Assembly (NCBI GenBank): GCA_016302965.1
Contig: JAEDMP010000033.1
Span: 1-25,413 of the forward strand
Direction of reading: 5' to 3'
Length of the DNA stretch: 25,413 nucleotides
Source of the DNA: Bacteroidaceae bacterium
GTDB lineage: Bacteria > Bacteroidota > Bacteroidia > Bacteroidales > Bacteroidaceae
This document shows positions 23,800 through 25,413 of this stretch, in pieces (the stretch's first letter is position 1; each line of letters begins with the position of its first letter). A model generated the notes under the pieces. The model was given only the letters and a program-made list of their open reading frames with translations, made no database searches and was not told the origin of the DNA. Made by a program: the position numbers and the translations under genes.

Positions 23800-25413
23800 T
23801 TATGCCTTGAAATGCTCCAGGTCGGCAGCCGTCATGCTCTTGATATAGGCATGGTGAGCGGTACACTCGGCCTCGGCGTGGCGCAGATAGACGTGGATGC
23901 TCTTCTTGAAGAGTTCTGGAGCGCGGGTAGCGTCTTCGAGCAGCAGCACCGACATGATGATGTCGGCCGTCATCTCGTAGAGGCGGCGTGCCAGGAAGTC
24001 CTGCAGACTCTGGTCACCCTGCTCCTTCACGTAGTTGATGGCATCCTCATAGAGTTCAACCAGTTTGGCGATGCGCTGGCGCATGGGGGCTGCGCAGTCG
24101 CAGATGGGACGTTCCATCATCTCCTTGATGATGCTCAGGTAGGTGCCGTTGGTGATATAGCGGATGGCGGCCACCACCTGCAGCTGGGTAGTACCCTCAT
24201 AGATAGAGAAGATGCGGGCGTCGCGGTAGAGGCGCTGGCTCTTGTATTCCATGATGAAGCCCGAACCACCGTGAATCTGGATGGCATCGTAGGCGTTTTG
24301 GTTGGCATATTCGGAGTTCATACCCTTGGCGAGCGGAGTGAAGGCATCGGCCAGACGGGTATACTTCTTCTGCTCGGCACGCTCCTCAGGAGTGAGCTTG
24401 CGCTCACGGGCGATGTCGTCGAGAGCCTTGTAGATATCCACATAGCGGGCTGTCTGATAGAGAATGGCGCGACCGGCATCGAGCTTGGCCTTCATGCGTG
24501 AGAGCATGTCGTAGACGGCGGGGAAATCGATGATGGCGGTGTCAAACTGGCGGCGCTCCTTGGCGTAGGCAAGGCCTTCGTTGTAGGCAGCCTGGCTCAC
24601 GCCCACCGACTGTGCGGCGATACCGAGACGGGCACCGTTCATCAGCGCCATCACATACTTGATAAGACCAAGACGGGTGCTTCCGCACAACTCACACTTG
24701 GCATTCTTGTAAACAAGCTCACAGGTGGGCGAACCGTGGATACCGAGCTTGTGCTCGATGTGGCGAACGGTGACGCCGCCGTCGCGCTTGTCGTAGATGA
24801 ACATAGAGAGTCCTCGACCGTCGTGTGTACCTTCCTCAGAGCGGGCGAGCACGAGGTGGATGTCGGAGTCGCCATTGGTGATGAATCGCTTCACACCGTT
24901 CAGTCGCCAGCACTTGTTCTCCTCGTCATAGCTTGCCTTGAGCATCACGCGCTGAAGGTCGGAACCGGCGTCGGGCTCGGTCAAGTCCATCGACATGGTC
25001 TCGCCGGCACATACGCGGGGGATGTACTTCTTGCGCTGCTCCTCGTCGCCAAACTCATAGAGGGTCTCGATACAATCCTGAAGGCTCCAGATGTTCTGGA
25101 AACCAGCGTCGGCAGCCGATACAATCTCCGAGGCCATAGAGTAGGGAGTGATAGGCATGTTAAGACCGCCGTAGCGACGGGGCATCGACACGCCCCAAAG
25201 ACCAGCCTTGCGGGTGGCGTCGAGGTTTTCGAATGTCTTGGAAGCATACACCATGCGTCCGTCAACGAGGTGTGGACCTTCGAGGTCAACAGCCTCAGAG
25301 TTGGGTTCGATGATGTTGGCGGCTATGTCGCCTGTAATCTCGAGCATCTGCTTGTAGTTCTCGATAGCGTCGTCGAAGTCAACGGGAGCGTCGGGATATT
25401 CTGCAGCATCCAC
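23800..25413 (-). CDS. Acyl-CoA dehydrogenase (5' end outside window)
   Basis: At least 537 residues are present and the frame is open to the window edge; the GTG at 25413-25411 is probably an internal Val. The flavoenzyme oxidises acyl-CoA to enoyl-CoA and passes electrons to electron-transfer flavoprotein. Visible features are the FAD/substrate signature MSMDLTEPDAGSD (140-152 of the visible part), ITNGDSDIHLVLAR, the family signature ending AYAKERRQF (282-290), IQIHGGSGFIMEY (379-391) and YEGTTQLQ with the putative catalytic Glu at about 406. A C-terminal helical extension of about 120 residues beyond the core makes it longer than the roughly 380-residue classical enzymes, as seen in a Bacteroidota subgroup. 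The preferred acyl chain cannot be read from the sequence. Partner etf genes may lie beyond the edge; that is inference. Confidence 0.93.
   Translation of the reverse strand: MDAAEYPDAPVDFDDAIENYKQMLEITGDIAANIIEPNSEAVDLEGPHLVDGRMVYASKTFENLDATRKAGLWGVSMPRRYGGLNMPITPYSMASEIVSAADAGFQNIWSLQDCIETLYEFGDEEQRKKYIPRVCAGETMSMDLTEPDAGSDLQRVMLKASYDEENKCWRLNGVKRFITNGDSDIHLVLARSEEGTHDGRGLSMFIYDKRDGGVTVRHIEHKLGIHGSPTCELVYKNAKCELCGSTRLGLIKYVMALMNGARLGIAAQSVGVSQAAYNEGLAYAKERRQFDTAIIDFPAVYDMLSRMKAKLDAGRAILYQTARYVDIYKALDDIARERKLTPEERAEQKKYTRLADAFTPLAKGMNSEYANQNAYDAIQIHGGSGFIMEYKSQRLYRDARIFSIYEGTTQLQVVAAIRYITNGTYLSIIKEMMERPICDCAAPMRQRIAKLVELYEDAINYVKEQGDQSLQDFLARRLYEMTADIIMSVLLLEDATRAPELFKKSIHVYLRHAEAECTAHHAYIKSMTAADLEHFKA

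Overview
The window looks like chromosomal DNA of a gut or oral Bacteroidales, most probably Prevotellaceae (Prevotella/Segatella group). Three things suggest this: repeated promoter elements of the Bacteroidota form TTTG-N19-22-TAnnTTTG, A-rich start regions without clear Shine-Dalgarno sequences, and several secreted proteins sharing a short C-terminal 'xDLxGRxx...xGLxI...K' motif. The genus is inferred, not proven. I saw no tRNA, rRNA, CRISPR array, insertion sequence or phage gene.

Layout. 1-106: apparent 3' end of an unidentified gene. 193-1629 (+): secreted GH28 polygalacturonase-like enzyme behind a good promoter. 5021-1607 (-): two secreted proteins, one with internal beta-rich repeats and one with an Omp28/thioredoxin-like CGYC domain; the second overlaps the GH28 gene end-to-end by 23 bp. 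5360-7525 (+): glycyl-tRNA synthetase and an FKBP-type prolyl isomerase lipoprotein. 9106-7544 (-): a membrane-spanning TPR/AraC regulator. It is divergent from 9316-14388 (+), a two-gene unit of a 1089-residue modular secreted protein and a second Omp28/thioredoxin-like protein (CINC). 15406-14507 (-): diaminopimelate dehydrogenase, divergent from 15666-18554 (+): rubrerythrin, PBP4-type D-Ala-D-Ala carboxypeptidase, MutY. 23705-18574 (-): tandem-domain SGNH (CE12-like) esterase, DNA primase, cardiolipin synthase. 25413-23800 (-): acyl-CoA dehydrogenase, 5' end beyond the window.

How the genes may work together. The GH28 enzyme and the double SGNH esterase fit breakdown of acetylated pectin or rhamnogalacturonan, but they lie about 20 kb apart and no SusC/SusD pair is present. 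DapDH and the PBP4 homologue both act in peptidoglycan metabolism. Rubrerythrin and MutY both counter oxidative damage and appear to share a promoter. The least explained part is the secreted-protein set. Two separate loci each pair a CxxC Omp28-like protein with a different large partner, and all four proteins end in the same motif. One locus faces a membrane-bound regulator across an intergenic region carrying a 22-bp near-palindrome. This is my best candidate for an undescribed cell-surface or redox system.
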